Of a DNA stretch of 64,000 nucleotides, positions 16,239 through 28,543 are shown in pieces. The stretch covers positions 613,665-677,664 of the forward strand of contig NZ_JAACKC010000001.1 in NCBI RefSeq assembly GCF_009939195.1, written 5' to 3'. Every line of letters starts with the position of its first letter. Positions within the stretch are counted from its first letter, which is position 1. The notes beneath the pieces were generated by a model. The model saw only the letters and a program-made list of their open reading frames with translations. It searched no databases and was not told where the DNA came from. The stretch comes from Acinetobacter kanungonis (GTDB lineage: Bacteria > Pseudomonadota > Gammaproteobacteria > Pseudomonadales > Moraxellaceae). The position numbers were made by a program, and so were the translations under genes.

Positions 16239-18073
16239 TATTTTTTCTCCAAGACTTTTTGAGCAAATGGATCTCGGTAACTCAATGGTTCACTATTTAA
16301 GCTTAACTCTGGATAGAAGCTTTCATGAATCACCTTTGCTTGATTAAAACTGTAGTTATTTATCCCATTGTTTTGAATAGATAAGCTTTTGAGTTGTTGA
16401 TAATTCTTTTTAAGCTGTTTTACTTGTTGTTTTGTCAATTGTTCAGGGATATTAAAACTGGCAATTAAATGCCGTTGCTCTTTTTCATTAAAAGTTTTAA
16501 TTTGTTTTAGAAATGCCTTAAACACTTCAGGCTGACTAATCGGATCCATTTCAAGATAAATGAAATCAGCATATTCTAAAGTATAGTCAAGTAACGGTTT
16601 TAAGCCTGCTTGTTGTGTTTGATCTAACTTGAATTTTAATGCGGTTTGGTAGTTATTACTGATATTAGCATAGTATTTGGCTTGCTCTTTGGTTTTTTCC
16701 TTTATTTTAAAAATACGAGAAATTTTAGCTTCACATGCTGCATCCCATATCTTTTGATGTAAAGCACACTCCAACATAGATCCAGTATCAATCATCAACC
16801 CTTCTATTGAAGAATTATTTATCACTAAATCTGCCGTAAGCTTAGCTAAGTCTATCCCCTGTTCTGTTTCTAAAGTTAATGGTAGTTCAGCATAAACACG
16901 ATTACCAATCCTTGTACGGGCTTGCCACACAGTGCGATTCAGTATGTCGTTTTGCACTTTTAGCTGTCGATTAGGGAAATAAGCTGCGTCAATTTTTCCG
17001 TCACCATTTGTATCTGAAATAACTTTCAGTAACAGCGTATTAGTTTTTAACGCATCGACTTTATCTAAGAACTGTCCAAGTTTTTTGTCAAATTCTTTAT
17101 TATTAATAGATTGCATTTCATTCAAATCAAACCGTAGAAAACTATTTTTTTGCTTATACGGTGCATGGACATTACTCAAAAACTCCAACATTTCTTGATT
17201 AATCATTTCAGGAGTTGGATTATCCATAATTAAAGCGCGTTGATAAGTTTTCACCGTGTCGGCAAGCGGGGCAACACTACCTAAACTAAATGACATAGGT
17301 AAACCAGCTTTAGCAGCCAGCTCTTCACTTTCTACAGTAACTGCACCATAGGGCCAAAAAATTGCTTTGCTATCAATACCTAACTCTTGGTCAAGGACTT
17401 GCTTAGATTTTTTTAAATCTGCAATGACTCGATTATGATATTCATCCTCTGTTTCATAACGTTTTTGTATTTCAATATATTCCCGTGTAATTGCAGCCGG
17501 TTGCATATTTTTTTGTGGATTTGCCAAAATACCATGATGCATATTGTCTGAATGTGACACAAATTCTGCAAAACCTGAAGCAGCCATTTCACGCATTTGC
17601 GGCCAAGTCATGAGATTGCCTGTACCATAAGCCTCATAAGCATCTTTAGTATTCCCATTTATCCAACTTGTGGCAATTGCAAAAACAGCAGGCGTTTTAA
17701 ACTGCTTTAACAATGGAAAAACACGGCTATAACTACTTAGGGCACCATCATCAAAAGTTAATAGCACCGCTTTATTCGGTAGCTTTTTTTTTCCTTGACG
17801 AGCAAGCCAAATATCTTCTAAACGAATAGGTTGCCATCCTTCACGTTGAATCCATTCTAAGTACTGCGCTAGATTTTTAGTACTGATCGCATATATATCT
17901 CGGTCTCCACGTTTTGCAACATCATCGCGTACATCATGAAACGTTAAAGTCACAAATTGGTTATCTTGTAGCATTATAGGCTTTGGTTTTTGAAGTTCTG
18001 CATGAGAATGTATCGGTATTGTCACCATTCCAGTAAAACTCAATGCCATAAAAAATTGGGTCAATATTCTCAT
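16238..18073 (-). CDS. pgaB: PgaB, PNAG N-deacetylase with degenerate glycosidase-like C-terminus
   Basis: A 611-residue periplasmic protein. The N-terminal NodB/CE4-type deacetylase (about 38-300) has TFHDVRDD (44-51), LLTFDDG (104-110) and SHSDNMHH (173-180, metal-binding His). It partly deacetylates PNAG before export. The C-terminal half (about 312-600) aligns with the hydrolase half of E. coli PgaB (TNTLLLKVISDTNGDG with AAYFPNRQL; VYAELPLTLE), but the catalytic stretch is lost: IEGLMIDTGSML (423-434) replaces the DGILFHDDALLSDYED type. So this domain probably binds but does not cut. The signal peptide ends near SHAE without a lipobox Cys, unlike E. coli PgaB. Start and stop overlap pgaA and pgaC (TAATG at both). 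Confidence 0.93.
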   Translation of the reverse strand: MRILTQFFMALSFTGMVTIPIHSHAELQKPKPIMLQDNQFVTLTFHDVRDDVAKRGDRDIYAISTKNLAQYLEWIQREGWQPIRLEDIWLARQGKKKLPNKAVLLTFDDGALSSYSRVFPLLKQFKTPAVFAIATSWINGNTKDAYEAYGTGNLMTWPQMREMAASGFAEFVSHSDNMHHGILANPQKNMQPAAITREYIEIQKRYETEDEYHNRVIADLKKSKQVLDQELGIDSKAIFWPYGAVTVESEELAAKAGLPMSFSLGSVAPLADTVKTYQRALIMDNPTPEMINQEMLEFLSNVHAPYKQKNSFLRFDLNEMQSINNKEFDKKLGQFLDKVDALKTNTLLLKVISDTNGDGKIDAAYFPNRQLKVQNDILNRTVWQARTRIGNRVYAELPLTLETEQGIDLAKLTADLVINNSSIEGLMIDTGSMLECALHQKIWDAACEAKISRIFKIKEKTKEQAKYYANISNNYQTALKFKLDQTQQAGLKPLLDYTLEYADFIYLEMDPISQPEVFKAFLKQIKTFNEKEQRHLIASFNIPEQLTKQQVKQLKKNYQQLKSLSIQNNGINNYSFNQAKVIHESFYPELSLNSEPLSYRDPFAQKVLEKK

Positions 18074-20532
18074 TAAAAACGCCCCTCAAACCCGATGACA
18101 CCATAAGTTCGGTCCTCCGACTCACCATCGTAAGGATGGATGCCCCAACCAATGCCATAGTTCAGCTTCCAAGTTCTCGACAATTGCCAATCATGTTGAT
18201 AATAAAAATTATAAATTGCTTCTGCTGAATATTCTTTTTGTTTATATGTCCCTGCACTTACTTCAAAATGCTGGCTAAAATATCGATCATAATTTCTCCA
18301 TGTCATCCAATCATGAACTAAACTTACTTCTAAACTAGAGTTAGACTCAGGGTTAAAATAATCTGCTTGTACGTCATCATTTTGACCGTAATAGCCACGT
18401 AAAGTCCCTTGTGTAATATGATGTGGTGCTTGATAAAGTTGCTGCATAAAATAAATTGCAGTTTCTTGACGTGTATTACCATCATCAATGTCTGTGATCT
18501 GATAAGTGGCACCAGCCTTGCGAGACTTATTTTCTTGCCAATCAAAACCAACAGTATAGGATTTACCTTCAAAACCTCGACGAATCGCTTGTAAAGGAAT
18601 ATCCGCTTGGCCGTTATAACCTAAATGATAGTTCCAATGATCATTAAGCCATTGCGACCACTCAAAGTTAGCCCCAAATCTATCCCCATCAGAGGCCTGA
18701 GATAGAGCAAGGCTTGCGTATTTACGATTCGATGCCCATTCTAGTCCAAGCCCAATACGACTATCATCCACTTCTCCATCATCAAAGTCTGACCATCGGT
18801 AATTTTGAGTAGCATAGGCACGATAGTTATCATAAAACCAAGGACTGTTTAGACGGGTTTGATGATCACGTTCTCGAGACCCTTTTAATTGTCCTAATAA
18901 ATCTTGACTGTCCGATTTACTTTTAGATATCGTAGTTTGATGTTGAATTGTAATTCGATTACGGTCGTTCAGCTCTTTTCGACTTACTTGTACACCGGTA
19001 TCTAACGGCGAGCGTTGAAGCAAATCTTGATTCTGTGTACGCCATGCTTGAATATCACCCAAAGCTTGGCTATTTTGCATATGGTTAATCCGTGTTGCCT
19101 GCTGGATTGGTTCTACACCATTTAATTGAGACAGACTCTTTTCTGACTGTTGAGGCTTTTCACGCCAACGCTGAATTAAAGCAAGATTATTTTGATAACT
19201 GGTATTGTTCGGTGACTGTGCAATTAGTTTTTCAAAATAGTCTTCTGCCTTAGCGTGCTCATTTCGATATGCATAATTCAAACCTTTTAGTCCCAAATAT
19301 TCTAAGCGGTCATCATGTGTAGTACGATTTACACCTTTCGCATTGCTATATCTGAAAGTTGGTAATAAATGATCCATTTCTATAATTAATTGATTTGCTT
19401 GCTTAAATTTTTCTTGCTCAATGAGAGCATAATACAGACCAGAGTACACCTCATAATCAGCGTAATTTTTTTCTAACAATAAGCTTCGATAATATACTTC
19501 AGCTTGTTTAGGCTGATGCAATCTTAAATAGCTATCGGCTGCTGCATGTCGCACATAGGCAGGCATATCCAAGATTGGAATATTAACTTTTTGCAACTCA
19601 ATCACTGTCTGCTTTGATGCTTGTCTTGCGTTTAGAGCATAGCTATATTCATAATAAAACTTACGCCGAATAGCTTGATCATCTGGTAGCTTAGCTTCAT
19701 ATCCTTGCATCTCTGCAATTACTTCATCTAGTTTATTATAAGCACGCATACCTTGATCTTGATATGTCAACATCCGCTGTGATTGAATCGCATTTTGTAT
19801 GCGCTGTGAAAACTCGTTGAGCTTTATACTATGCTTCAGATTCGGACGAGACTCACCTAAATTATGATTTTGAATATATTTTTCTGCTTCTACATAATCA
19901 CTATTCGCCATCAATGCTAAAACATACTGTTCTTGCGTATCAATACTCACCTGTTGACTCAGCGCTAGATTAGCCATTTCAAGTGCTTCCACTGGCATAT
20001 CCATTACTCGATAAGCATATGACATTTGAGCTATATAATCAGGACTGATTTGACTGTTATCGACTTGAGAAAGATCTTTTTTAGCTTGAACATATTGACC
20101 AGCTTCAGCATTTAACACACCTTGCCAGACCAGCCATTGCTCCTGTTGGCTCTGTTCATAAAAGGCTTCAGCCCACTTTACTGCAGATTGAAATTGCATT
20201 AAATCACGCTGTCCTTTAATAACACTTAGCCAGGCATATTCAGGAAAACTTTCAACTTTAATGCTCTGTAAGTAACTCAAATCGTCTATTGTTAATTTAT
20301 GATAAGTATGAGCACTTACAATATAGTCAGCTATAAGCTTTTGATTTTGTGGTTGTTGTACCAATAAAACTCTTAATTGATCTAGACCTTGCTCAACCTG
20401 TCCAGATTTGATGAGAATAACCCCTTGCTCCCTCAGTTGATCAATATTTTCAGCGGCTTGTAATTGTGTCATGGGTGAAGTACTGGCTAAAATACAAATC
20501 GCCCAAATGGATTTTTTATAATTCATATTCAT
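18073..20532 (-). CDS. pgaA: PgaA, outer membrane PNAG export porin with TPR domain
   Basis: An 819-residue protein that exports PNAG across the outer membrane. A signal peptide (about 1-27, ending QLQA) is followed by periplasmic tetratricopeptide repeats (about 28-500) that in E. coli contact PgaB and the polymer. The C-terminal beta-barrel (about 520-819) ends with GVIGFEGRF, a normal barrel terminus. It is the first gene of the pga operon, and its stop overlaps the pgaB start as TAATG. Two adjacent starts (MNM) are possible; the first is used. The upstream 170 bases, up to the sucD terminator, must hold the operon promoter. TTCACA at about 20627 is a weak -35 candidate. Confidence 0.93.
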   Translation of the reverse strand: MNMNYKKSIWAICILASTSPMTQLQAAENIDQLREQGVILIKSGQVEQGLDQLRVLLVQQPQNQKLIADYIVSAHTYHKLTIDDLSYLQSIKVESFPEYAWLSVIKGQRDLMQFQSAVKWAEAFYEQSQQEQWLVWQGVLNAEAGQYVQAKKDLSQVDNSQISPDYIAQMSYAYRVMDMPVEALEMANLALSQQVSIDTQEQYVLALMANSDYVEAEKYIQNHNLGESRPNLKHSIKLNEFSQRIQNAIQSQRMLTYQDQGMRAYNKLDEVIAEMQGYEAKLPDDQAIRRKFYYEYSYALNARQASKQTVIELQKVNIPILDMPAYVRHAAADSYLRLHQPKQAEVYYRSLLLEKNYADYEVYSGLYYALIEQEKFKQANQLIIEMDHLLPTFRYSNAKGVNRTTHDDRLEYLGLKGLNYAYRNEHAKAEDYFEKLIAQSPNNTSYQNNLALIQRWREKPQQSEKSLSQLNGVEPIQQATRINHMQNSQALGDIQAWRTQNQDLLQRSPLDTGVQVSRKELNDRNRITIQHQTTISKSKSDSQDLLGQLKGSRERDHQTRLNSPWFYDNYRAYATQNYRWSDFDDGEVDDSRIGLGLEWASNRKYASLALSQASDGDRFGANFEWSQWLNDHWNYHLGYNGQADIPLQAIRRGFEGKSYTVGFDWQENKSRKAGATYQITDIDDGNTRQETAIYFMQQLYQAPHHITQGTLRGYYGQNDDVQADYFNPESNSSLEVSLVHDWMTWRNYDRYFSQHFEVSAGTYKQKEYSAEAIYNFYYQHDWQLSRTWKLNYGIGWGIHPYDGESEDRTYGVIGFEGRF

Positions 20533-20700
20533 TTCACACTATGTTGGTAAATATCACCACACAATTTATTTATGCTTATTAATTATGTGTCTTTTATTCC
20601 AGTATATTTTATGAAATGAATAAAATGTGAACTGTTTTGTAAAAAAAATTTTGATACAAAGCTCAATTTTTAAATAGTTTTATCCCGTACTTTAAATTTA

Positions 20701-20730
20701 AAAAAATCCCCTATATAGGGGATTTTTTTA
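20701..20730 (-). terminator. Terminator of sucCD
   Basis: AAAAAATCCCC, loop TATATA, GGGGATTTTTT. The stem has 11 bp with A/T tracts on both sides. It follows the sucD stop by about 10 bases and shields sucD from the pga locus. Confidence 0.87.
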
Positions 20731-20740
20731 AATTTAAAAC

Positions 20741-21631
20741 TTAAGCTAAACCTTTCTCTTTTAATACTTGTAGCATGGTCGCACCTAACTCTGCAGGGCT
20801 ACGAGTATACGCCATTCCAGCACGCTCAAAAGCTGCGAATTTTTCTTCGGCGGTACCTTTACCCCCTGAGATAATTGCACCAGCATGTCCCATACGCTTA
20901 CCTTTTGGCGCTGTTACACCCGCAATATAACCTACAACAGGTTTTGACACATTCGACTGAATATATTCAGCGGCTTCTTCTTCTGCTGTCCCACCAATTT
21001 CACCAATCATAATGATTGCATCAGTGTCTGGGTCATCTTGGAACAGTTTTAATGCATCAATTTGGTTCATCCCTGGAATCGGGTCTCCACCAATACCGAT
21101 ACAAGTTGATTGCCCTAAACCTAATTTAGTGGTCTGCGCAACCGCTTCGTAAGTTAACGTGCCTGAACGTGAAATAATGCCGATACGACCTGGCTGATGA
21201 ATATGCCCTGGCATAATCCCAATCTTACATTCCCCTGGAGTAATCACACCTGGACAGTTTGGACCAACCAAACGCGTACCATTGCCATTGGTCTCTAAAT
21301 AACGCTTGGCTTTCAGCATATCAATCGTTGGGACACCTTCCGTAATCACAACAATCAGTCCAACACCTGAATCTACCGCTTCTACAATGGAATCTAGTAC
21401 ATATGGTGCAGGAACATAAATCACAGAAGCATCTGCCTGAGTTTCACGTACTGCGTCTTTCATGGTGTTAAATACAGGTAAATCTAAATGTGTGGTTCCA
21501 CCTTTACCCGGGGTTACGCCGCCCACCACTTTGGTTCCATAATCCAGCGCTTGTGCAGAATGAAACGTCCCATTCTTACCCGTAAAACCCTGTACCAATA
21601 CTTTTGTGTTTTTATTAATTAATACGCTCAT
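20741..21631 (-). CDS. sucD: Succinyl-CoA synthetase alpha subunit
   Basis: The 296-residue alpha subunit. With SucC it converts succinyl-CoA, nucleoside diphosphate and phosphate to succinate, CoA and NTP. The N-terminal CoA-binding fold shows [12 protein letters not shown] (about 13-24). The ligase part shows GPNCPGVI (about 123-130) and the phosphorylated His in [12 protein letters not shown] (about residue 249). It starts 11 bases after sucC, in one operon. Its last 308 coding bases plus the adjacent AAC are duplicated at 12444-12754. This copy is complete and should be the functional one. Confidence 0.97.
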   Translation of the reverse strand: MSVLINKNTKVLVQGFTGKNGTFHSAQALDYGTKVVGGVTPGKGGTTHLDLPVFNTMKDAVRETQADASVIYVPAPYVLDSIVEAVDSGVGLIVVITEGVPTIDMLKAKRYLETNGNGTRLVGPNCPGVITPGECKIGIMPGHIHQPGRIGIISRSGTLTYEAVAQTTKLGLGQSTCIGIGGDPIPGMNQIDALKLFQDDPDTDAIIMIGEIGGTAEEEAAEYIQSNVSKPVVGYIAGVTAPKGKRMGHAGAIISGGKGTAEEKFAAFERAGMAYTRSPAELGATMLQVLKEKGLA

Positions 21632-21642
21632 TGTGGAACTCC

Positions 21643-22809
21643 TTATGCTTTTACTGCGGCAACAATTTTTTCTGCAGCATCAGCCAGACCATTTGCAGAA
21701 GTTAATTTCAAACCTGATTCATCCAGAATTTTTGCCCCTAACTCGGCATTATTTCCTTCTAAACGAACCACAACAGGAACTTCTACATGAACTTCCTCTA
21801 CCGCAGCAATAATCGCTTCTGCAATCATGTCACAACGAACAATTCCACCAAAAATATTAATCAATACACCCTGCACAGAAGTATCTGCCAAAATCAGTTT
21901 AAACGCTTCAATCACACGTTCTTTGGTTGCACCACCACCTACGTCCAAGAAGTTTGCAGGTTGTCCACCATATAGTTTAATGATGTCCATAGTTGCCATC
22001 GCCAAGCCCGCACCATTGACCATACAGCCGATGTTACCTTCTAAAGCCACATAGTTCAGATCAAACTCAGAAGCTTTCAGCTCACGTTCATTCTCTTGAG
22101 ATTTATCACGTAAAGCTAATATTTCAGGTAAACGATACAAGGCATTTGAATCAATGCCGACTTTGGCATCGACACATAAAATTTCGCCATTTTCACGAAC
22201 TGAGAGTGGGTTAATTTCAAATAAAGCAAAGTCATTTTCAACAAAGGCTTGGTAAGCCGCAGTCATAATTTTAACGAATTGAGTGACTTGAGCATCTTTA
22301 AGTTTCAGAGCAAAGGCTACTTCACGTGCCTGAAATGGTTGTAAGCCTACCAATGGATCAACTTCAACTTTAATAATTTTCTCAGGTGTTTCTTCTGCTA
22401 CTTTTTCAATTTCAACACCACCTTCAGTGGATGCCATGAAAGTCACGCGTCGGCTAGAACGGTCTACCACCGCGCCCAAATATAATTCACGTTCTACAGG
22501 ATAAACATCTTCACAAACCAATACGCTGTTAACAGGCTGTCCATTTGCATCTGTTTGATACGTTACTAAACGAGTACCGATAATGTGATTGGCATAGTCC
22601 GCCGCTTCAATACTGGACTTCACTACCTTCACGCCGCCCGCTTTACCGCGACCACCTGCATGAACTTGTGCTTTCATTACCGCAAACTTGCCACCAAGCT
22701 GCTCAAAGGCTTTCACTGCTTCTTCTGCGTTAGTTGCCAATACACCTTCTTGAACAGGCATACCATATTTTTTTAATAACGCTTTGGCTTGATACTCATG
22801 TAGATTCAT
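21643..22809 (-). CDS. sucC: Succinyl-CoA synthetase beta subunit
   Basis: The 388-residue ADP-forming beta subunit. It starts [20 protein letters not shown], has an ATP-grasp domain with [16 protein letters not shown] (about 44-59) and a ligase domain with [11 protein letters not shown] (about 264-274) and [10 protein letters not shown] (about 318-327). It pairs with SucD encoded immediately downstream. It has its own promoter region behind the lpd terminator (22810-22948), so sucCD can be transcribed apart from sucAB-lpd. The length matches E. coli SucC. Confidence 0.97.
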   Translation of the reverse strand: MNLHEYQAKALLKKYGMPVQEGVLATNAEEAVKAFEQLGGKFAVMKAQVHAGGRGKAGGVKVVKSSIEAADYANHIIGTRLVTYQTDANGQPVNSVLVCEDVYPVERELYLGAVVDRSSRRVTFMASTEGGVEIEKVAEETPEKIIKVEVDPLVGLQPFQAREVAFALKLKDAQVTQFVKIMTAAYQAFVENDFALFEINPLSVRENGEILCVDAKVGIDSNALYRLPEILALRDKSQENERELKASEFDLNYVALEGNIGCMVNGAGLAMATMDIIKLYGGQPANFLDVGGGATKERVIEAFKLILADTSVQGVLINIFGGIVRCDMIAEAIIAAVEEVHVEVPVVVRLEGNNAELGAKILDESGLKLTSANGLADAAEKIVAAVKA

Positions 22810-22948
22810 TGACTAACCTTTTACTACTTTTTCGCTTTGTTATAGACTGACTAATCCTCGGACTTACGTCTTCTTGGTATTAGTCCTTATTTCGATTTTT
22901 CTTTCTTATTTGTAGTAGATTGTTCTGCTAAAAACAACCGTTAAAAGT

Positions 22949-22979
22949 AAAAAAGAGCGGTTTAAACCGCTCTTTTTTA
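22949..22979 (-). terminator. Terminator of sucAB-lpd
   Basis: GAGCGGTTT / AAACCGCTC is a perfect inverted repeat with A tract upstream and T tract downstream. It comes directly after the lpd stop codon. Confidence 0.87.
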
Positions 22980-22982
22980 ATC

Positions 22983-24449
<1,467 letters not shown>

Positions 24450-24476
24450 CTAAGCCTGTTATTTTTATTCTATCGA

Positions 24477-25691
24477 TTAAAGGTCAAGGATCAATTTAGC
24501 TGGTTCTTCTAACAATTCTTTGATTGTTACCAAGAAACCTACAGCTTCTTTACCATCGATTAAACGGTGGTCATAAGAAAGCGCTAAATACATCATTGGC
24601 AAGATTTCTACTTGACCATTCACTGCCATAGGACGCTCTTGGATTTTGTGCATACCTAGAATTGCAGTTTGTGGTGTGTTCAAAATTGGCGTAGAAAGCA
24701 ATGAACCGAATGTACCACCGTTAGTAATGGTGAACGTACCGCCAGTCATGTCTTCGATCCCTAATTTACCGTCACGTGCTTTATAAGCGTAGTCACGGAT
24801 ACCGTTTTCAACTTCAGCGTAGTTCATACGGTCAGTATCACGGAGTACAGGTACCACTAAACCACGGTCAGAGGATACAGCTACACCGATGTCATAGTAA
24901 CCATGGTAAACAATGTCGTCGCCATCAATTGATGCGTTCACCGCTGGGTAGCGTTTAAGCGCTTCAGTTGCCGCTTTAACAAAGAAAGACATAAAGCCAA
25001 GACGCGCACCATGACGCTTCTCGAATGCGTCTTTGTATTGCGCACGCATTTCCATGATTGGCTTCATGTTCACTTCATTGAACGTCGTTAACATTGCAGT
25101 TTCTTGAGTCGCTGCAAGTAAACGCTCAGCAACACGCTTACGAAGACGTGTCATTGGAACACGTTTCTCAATACGCTCGCCAACTGCAACACTTAAAGGT
25201 GCAACAGCAGCAGCTGGTTTAGTTTGGTGGTTTGCAACATCTTCTTTCGTGATACGACCACCACGACCAGTACCCGCTACGTCAGCAGCAGCAATACCAG
25301 TTTCAGTTAATGCTTTACGAACTGCAGGAGCTTGGTCTTGAACTTGTTGAGCACGTTCTACAACTGGAGCAGCACCCGCTTGAGTGTTTGCAGCAGCTTG
25401 TTCAACTTTTGCTTCACCTTGAACCGCTTCAGTTGCAGCAGCACCAGAAACCGCACCTTCTTCAAACTGAGCAATTACTTCAGCAGAAAGAACTGTGTCA
25501 CCTTCATTTTTAATGATTGCAACGATTGTACCGTCAGCAGGAGCAACTACTTCTAAAACAACTTTATCTGTTTCAATGTCACAGATCACTTCATCACGTG
25601 ATACTGCTTCACCTGGTTGTTTGTGCCAAGTTGCGATCGTACCGTCTGCAACTGACTCTGGGAATACCGGTGCTTTAATTTCGGTTGCCAT
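24477..25691 (-). CDS. sucB: Dihydrolipoyllysine succinyltransferase (E2 of 2-oxoglutarate dehydrogenase)
   Basis: A 404-residue E2 core protein. The lipoyl domain (1-76) has the lipoylated Lys43 in ETDKVVLEV. An Ala/Gln-rich linker (about 82-120) follows, then the E3/E1-binding domain (about 122-160, [19 protein letters not shown]) and the catalytic acyltransferase domain (about 175-404), which ends with the [13 protein letters not shown] active-site motif. It transfers succinyl groups from E1 to CoA. The start codon overlaps the sucA stop as TAATG, indicating coupling. Confidence 0.97.
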   Translation of the reverse strand: MATEIKAPVFPESVADGTIATWHKQPGEAVSRDEVICDIETDKVVLEVVAPADGTIVAIIKNEGDTVLSAEVIAQFEEGAVSGAAATEAVQGEAKVEQAAANTQAGAAPVVERAQQVQDQAPAVRKALTETGIAAADVAGTGRGGRITKEDVANHQTKPAAAVAPLSVAVGERIEKRVPMTRLRKRVAERLLAATQETAMLTTFNEVNMKPIMEMRAQYKDAFEKRHGARLGFMSFFVKAATEALKRYPAVNASIDGDDIVYHGYYDIGVAVSSDRGLVVPVLRDTDRMNYAEVENGIRDYAYKARDGKLGIEDMTGGTFTITNGGTFGSLLSTPILNTPQTAILGMHKIQERPMAVNGQVEILPMMYLALSYDHRLIDGKEAVGFLVTIKELLEEPAKLILDL

Positions 25692-28531
25692 TATTTAGAA
25701 TCTCCTGATTGTTCAGCTACGATCGCTAAAGCGTCATTAACCAGCTGAGCTTGTTGTTTTGCGTGCAAATATGGTGAACCACAAGCCGGTGCAGCAGAAG
25801 CTTCACGACCTGCATAACTGATACGAACTTGTTTACCTGATTTCATTACATCGTCATATAAACGAGGAGCAATGAATAACCAAGCGCCTTGGTTCTTAGG
25901 CTCTTCTTGCGTCCAAACTACATCTTTAAGGTTTGGATAAGAAGCAAAGACTTCAGCAATACGTTGTTCTGGGTACGGATACAATTGTTCAATACGAACA
26001 ATTGCAACGTTGTTTAAACCTTGCTCACGACGTTTTTCTAATAGGTCGTAATAAACTTTACCACCACAAAGAACAAGACGCGTTACGTCAGCTTTGTTGA
26101 TTTGATCAACTTCATCAATCACAGTCTGGAATGTACCCGTTGCAAGTTCATTTAAAGTTGAAGTTGCAAGTTTGTGACGAAGTAAAGACTTCGGTGACAT
26201 GATGATCATTGGCTTACGAATTGGGCGAACAGCCTGACGACGTAAAGCATGGAAAATCTGAGCAGGTGTAGTCGGCGTCATCACTTGCATGTTGTCTTCA
26301 GCACATAGCTGCAAGAAACGTTCTAAACGTGCAGATGAGTGTTCTGGACCTTGACCTTCAAAACCGTGTGGTAACAACATAGTTAAACCACAAACACGTT
26401 CCCACTTGGTTTCACCAGAAGCGATGAACTGGTCAATTACAACCTGTGCACAGTTTGCGAAGTCACCGAATTGAGCTTCCCAAATGACCAAGCTCTTTGG
26501 CAATGTGGTTGCATAACCATATTCAAATGCCAATACTGCCATTTCAGACAATAAAGAATCATAAACAGCAACACGCGGTTGGTTTTCTTTGATGTGGCAA
26601 AGTGGAATATAAGTAGAACCGTCAACTTGATTATGTAATTTCGCATGACGATGCGAGAATGTACCACGACCAACGTCTTCACCAGTTAAGCGTACTAAAT
26701 AGCCATCATCCAACAAAGTTGCATAAGCTAAAGTTTCAGCTGCACCCCAGTTCAACGGCATTTCACCAGTTTGCATTTTCAAGCGATCATCAATCACTTT
26801 CGCAACTTGACGCTGCATTACGAAGCCTTCAGGAAGCTCGCGCATGGTGCGACCAAGTTCTTTTAAGCGATCTTCAGAGAACGTTGTATCCCAAATATCA
26901 GTGTATTCGTGACCTAAGTACGGTGTCCAATCTACAAACATTTTTGTATTTGGCTCAAGTACCAAGGCATTTGCAACGTGATTACCTGCTTCTAAATCAG
27001 CACGGTAGTCTTCAATCATTTGATCTGCTTTAGCACGATCCAACACGTTTTCTTGAACCAATTGGTCTGCATATAACGCACGTGTAGTCGTTTTCTTGTT
27101 GATGACTTGATACATCATCGGTTGTGTTGCTGCTGGCTCGTCCGCTTCGTTATGACCACGACGACGGTAACAGAACATGTCAATGACTACGTCTTTACGG
27201 AATGTATGACGGAAATCATGTGCCAATTGAGCAACAAACAATACTGATTCAGGATCATCACCGTTCACATGGAAAATCGGTGCTTGGATCATTTTCGCGA
27301 TGTCTGTACAGTATTCTGTAGAACGCGCATCACGTGGGTCAGATGTTGTAAAACCAACTTGGTTGTTTACTACAATATGAACCGTACCACCTACTGTGTA
27401 ACCACGGGTTTGTGACATTTGGAAGGTTTCTTGGTTTACACCTTGACCTGCAAATGCAGCATCACCGTGAACGATCACTGGTAATACATCGTCACCGCCA
27501 ATGTCTTTACGACGTACTTGACGTGCACGTACAGAACCTTCAACTACTGGTCCAACGATTTCTAAGTGCGATGGGTTAAATGCTAATGCCAAGTGAACTT
27601 CACCACCTGGAGTCATTACATTTGAAGAGAAACCTTGGTGGTATTTAACGTCACCAGAACCTTTTTTATGTAAGCTCTTACCTTCGAACTCACCAAATAG
27701 GTCTGCTGGGTTTTTACCCATGATGTTAACCAGAAGGTTTAAACGACCACGGTGTGGCATACCAATCACAACTTCTTTACAACCTACAGAACCTGCACGT
27801 TGAATTAAAGCATCAACCATTGGAATGAACGATTCACCGCCTTCAACACCGAAACGTTTCGCACCGACGTATTTGTTACCAAGGAATTTTTCTAGACCTT
27901 CAGCTGCAGTCAAACGCTCTAATACGTGTTTCTTTTGTTCTGCAGTGAAATTGAATTGACCACGTGCCCCTTCAAGGCGTTGTTGAATCCAACGTTTTTC
28001 TTTGGTATCAACAATATGCATGTATTCTGCACCAATCGAAGCACAATACGTTGCTTCCATGGCTTGAACCATTTCACCTAAAGTTGCTTCATCTTTACCG
28101 ATAAGCAAATTGCCTGTATTAAATACAGTATCTAAATCTGATTGGGTCAAACCGTGTGCAGCTAGATCAAGATCTGGAACGATTTCACGTTTCGCCAAAC
28201 CTAATGGATCAAGCTTTGCTTTCTGGTGACCACGGTTACGATACGCTGCAATAAGTTGTAATACGCCAATTTGACGACGCTCATGTTCAGTACTGACTGT
28301 GCTTTGAACCACGGCCTGAACACGACTTGAATTGCGACCTAATAAGAGGAATTGCTCACGTACATTACTGTGTGGTTGATCACCTTTCGGGAATTTATCG
28401 AAGTAAGTGCGCCAATCAGCTCCAACTGATTCAGGTGACGTCAAATACTGCTCATAAAGTTCTTCAATATACGCTGCACTATCAGCGGAAAGTTCAGTGT
28501 CAAGACGCAGAGCGTCAGCAACTTCTTGCAT
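25691..28531 (-). CDS. sucA: 2-oxoglutarate dehydrogenase E1 component
   Basis: A 946-residue thiamine diphosphate-dependent E1 enzyme that decarboxylates 2-oxoglutarate and succinylates the E2 lipoyl group. It shows [16 protein letters not shown] near the N-terminus, [13 protein letters not shown], the TPP-region [15 protein letters not shown], and [16 protein letters not shown]. Two in-frame ATGs lie 12 bases apart. AGGAA is 12 bases before the one at 28531 but abuts the one at 28543, so 28531 is preferred. It is the first gene of sucAB-lpd. The long upstream region (28544-29225) should carry the promoter. Confidence 0.96.
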   Translation of the reverse strand: MQEVADALRLDTELSADSAAYIEELYEQYLTSPESVGADWRTYFDKFPKGDQPHSNVREQFLLLGRNSSRVQAVVQSTVSTEHERRQIGVLQLIAAYRNRGHQKAKLDPLGLAKREIVPDLDLAAHGLTQSDLDTVFNTGNLLIGKDEATLGEMVQAMEATYCASIGAEYMHIVDTKEKRWIQQRLEGARGQFNFTAEQKKHVLERLTAAEGLEKFLGNKYVGAKRFGVEGGESFIPMVDALIQRAGSVGCKEVVIGMPHRGRLNLLVNIMGKNPADLFGEFEGKSLHKKGSGDVKYHQGFSSNVMTPGGEVHLALAFNPSHLEIVGPVVEGSVRARQVRRKDIGGDDVLPVIVHGDAAFAGQGVNQETFQMSQTRGYTVGGTVHIVVNNQVGFTTSDPRDARSTEYCTDIAKMIQAPIFHVNGDDPESVLFVAQLAHDFRHTFRKDVVIDMFCYRRRGHNEADEPAATQPMMYQVINKKTTTRALYADQLVQENVLDRAKADQMIEDYRADLEAGNHVANALVLEPNTKMFVDWTPYLGHEYTDIWDTTFSEDRLKELGRTMRELPEGFVMQRQVAKVIDDRLKMQTGEMPLNWGAAETLAYATLLDDGYLVRLTGEDVGRGTFSHRHAKLHNQVDGSTYIPLCHIKENQPRVAVYDSLLSEMAVLAFEYGYATTLPKSLVIWEAQFGDFANCAQVVIDQFIASGETKWERVCGLTMLLPHGFEGQGPEHSSARLERFLQLCAEDNMQVMTPTTPAQIFHALRRQAVRPIRKPMIIMSPKSLLRHKLATSTLNELATGTFQTVIDEVDQINKADVTRLVLCGGKVYYDLLEKRREQGLNNVAIVRIEQLYPYPEQRIAEVFASYPNLKDVVWTQEEPKNQGAWLFIAPRLYDDVMKSGKQVRISYAGREASAAPACGSPYLHAKQQAQLVNDALAIVAEQSGDSK

Positions 28532-28543
28532 TTGTGGACCCAT

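Noticed and set aside
25310..25556. Leu/Gln-rich plus-strand frames opposite sucB
   Set aside because: Shadow frames of the Ala/Gln-rich linker of the E2 subunit on the other strand.
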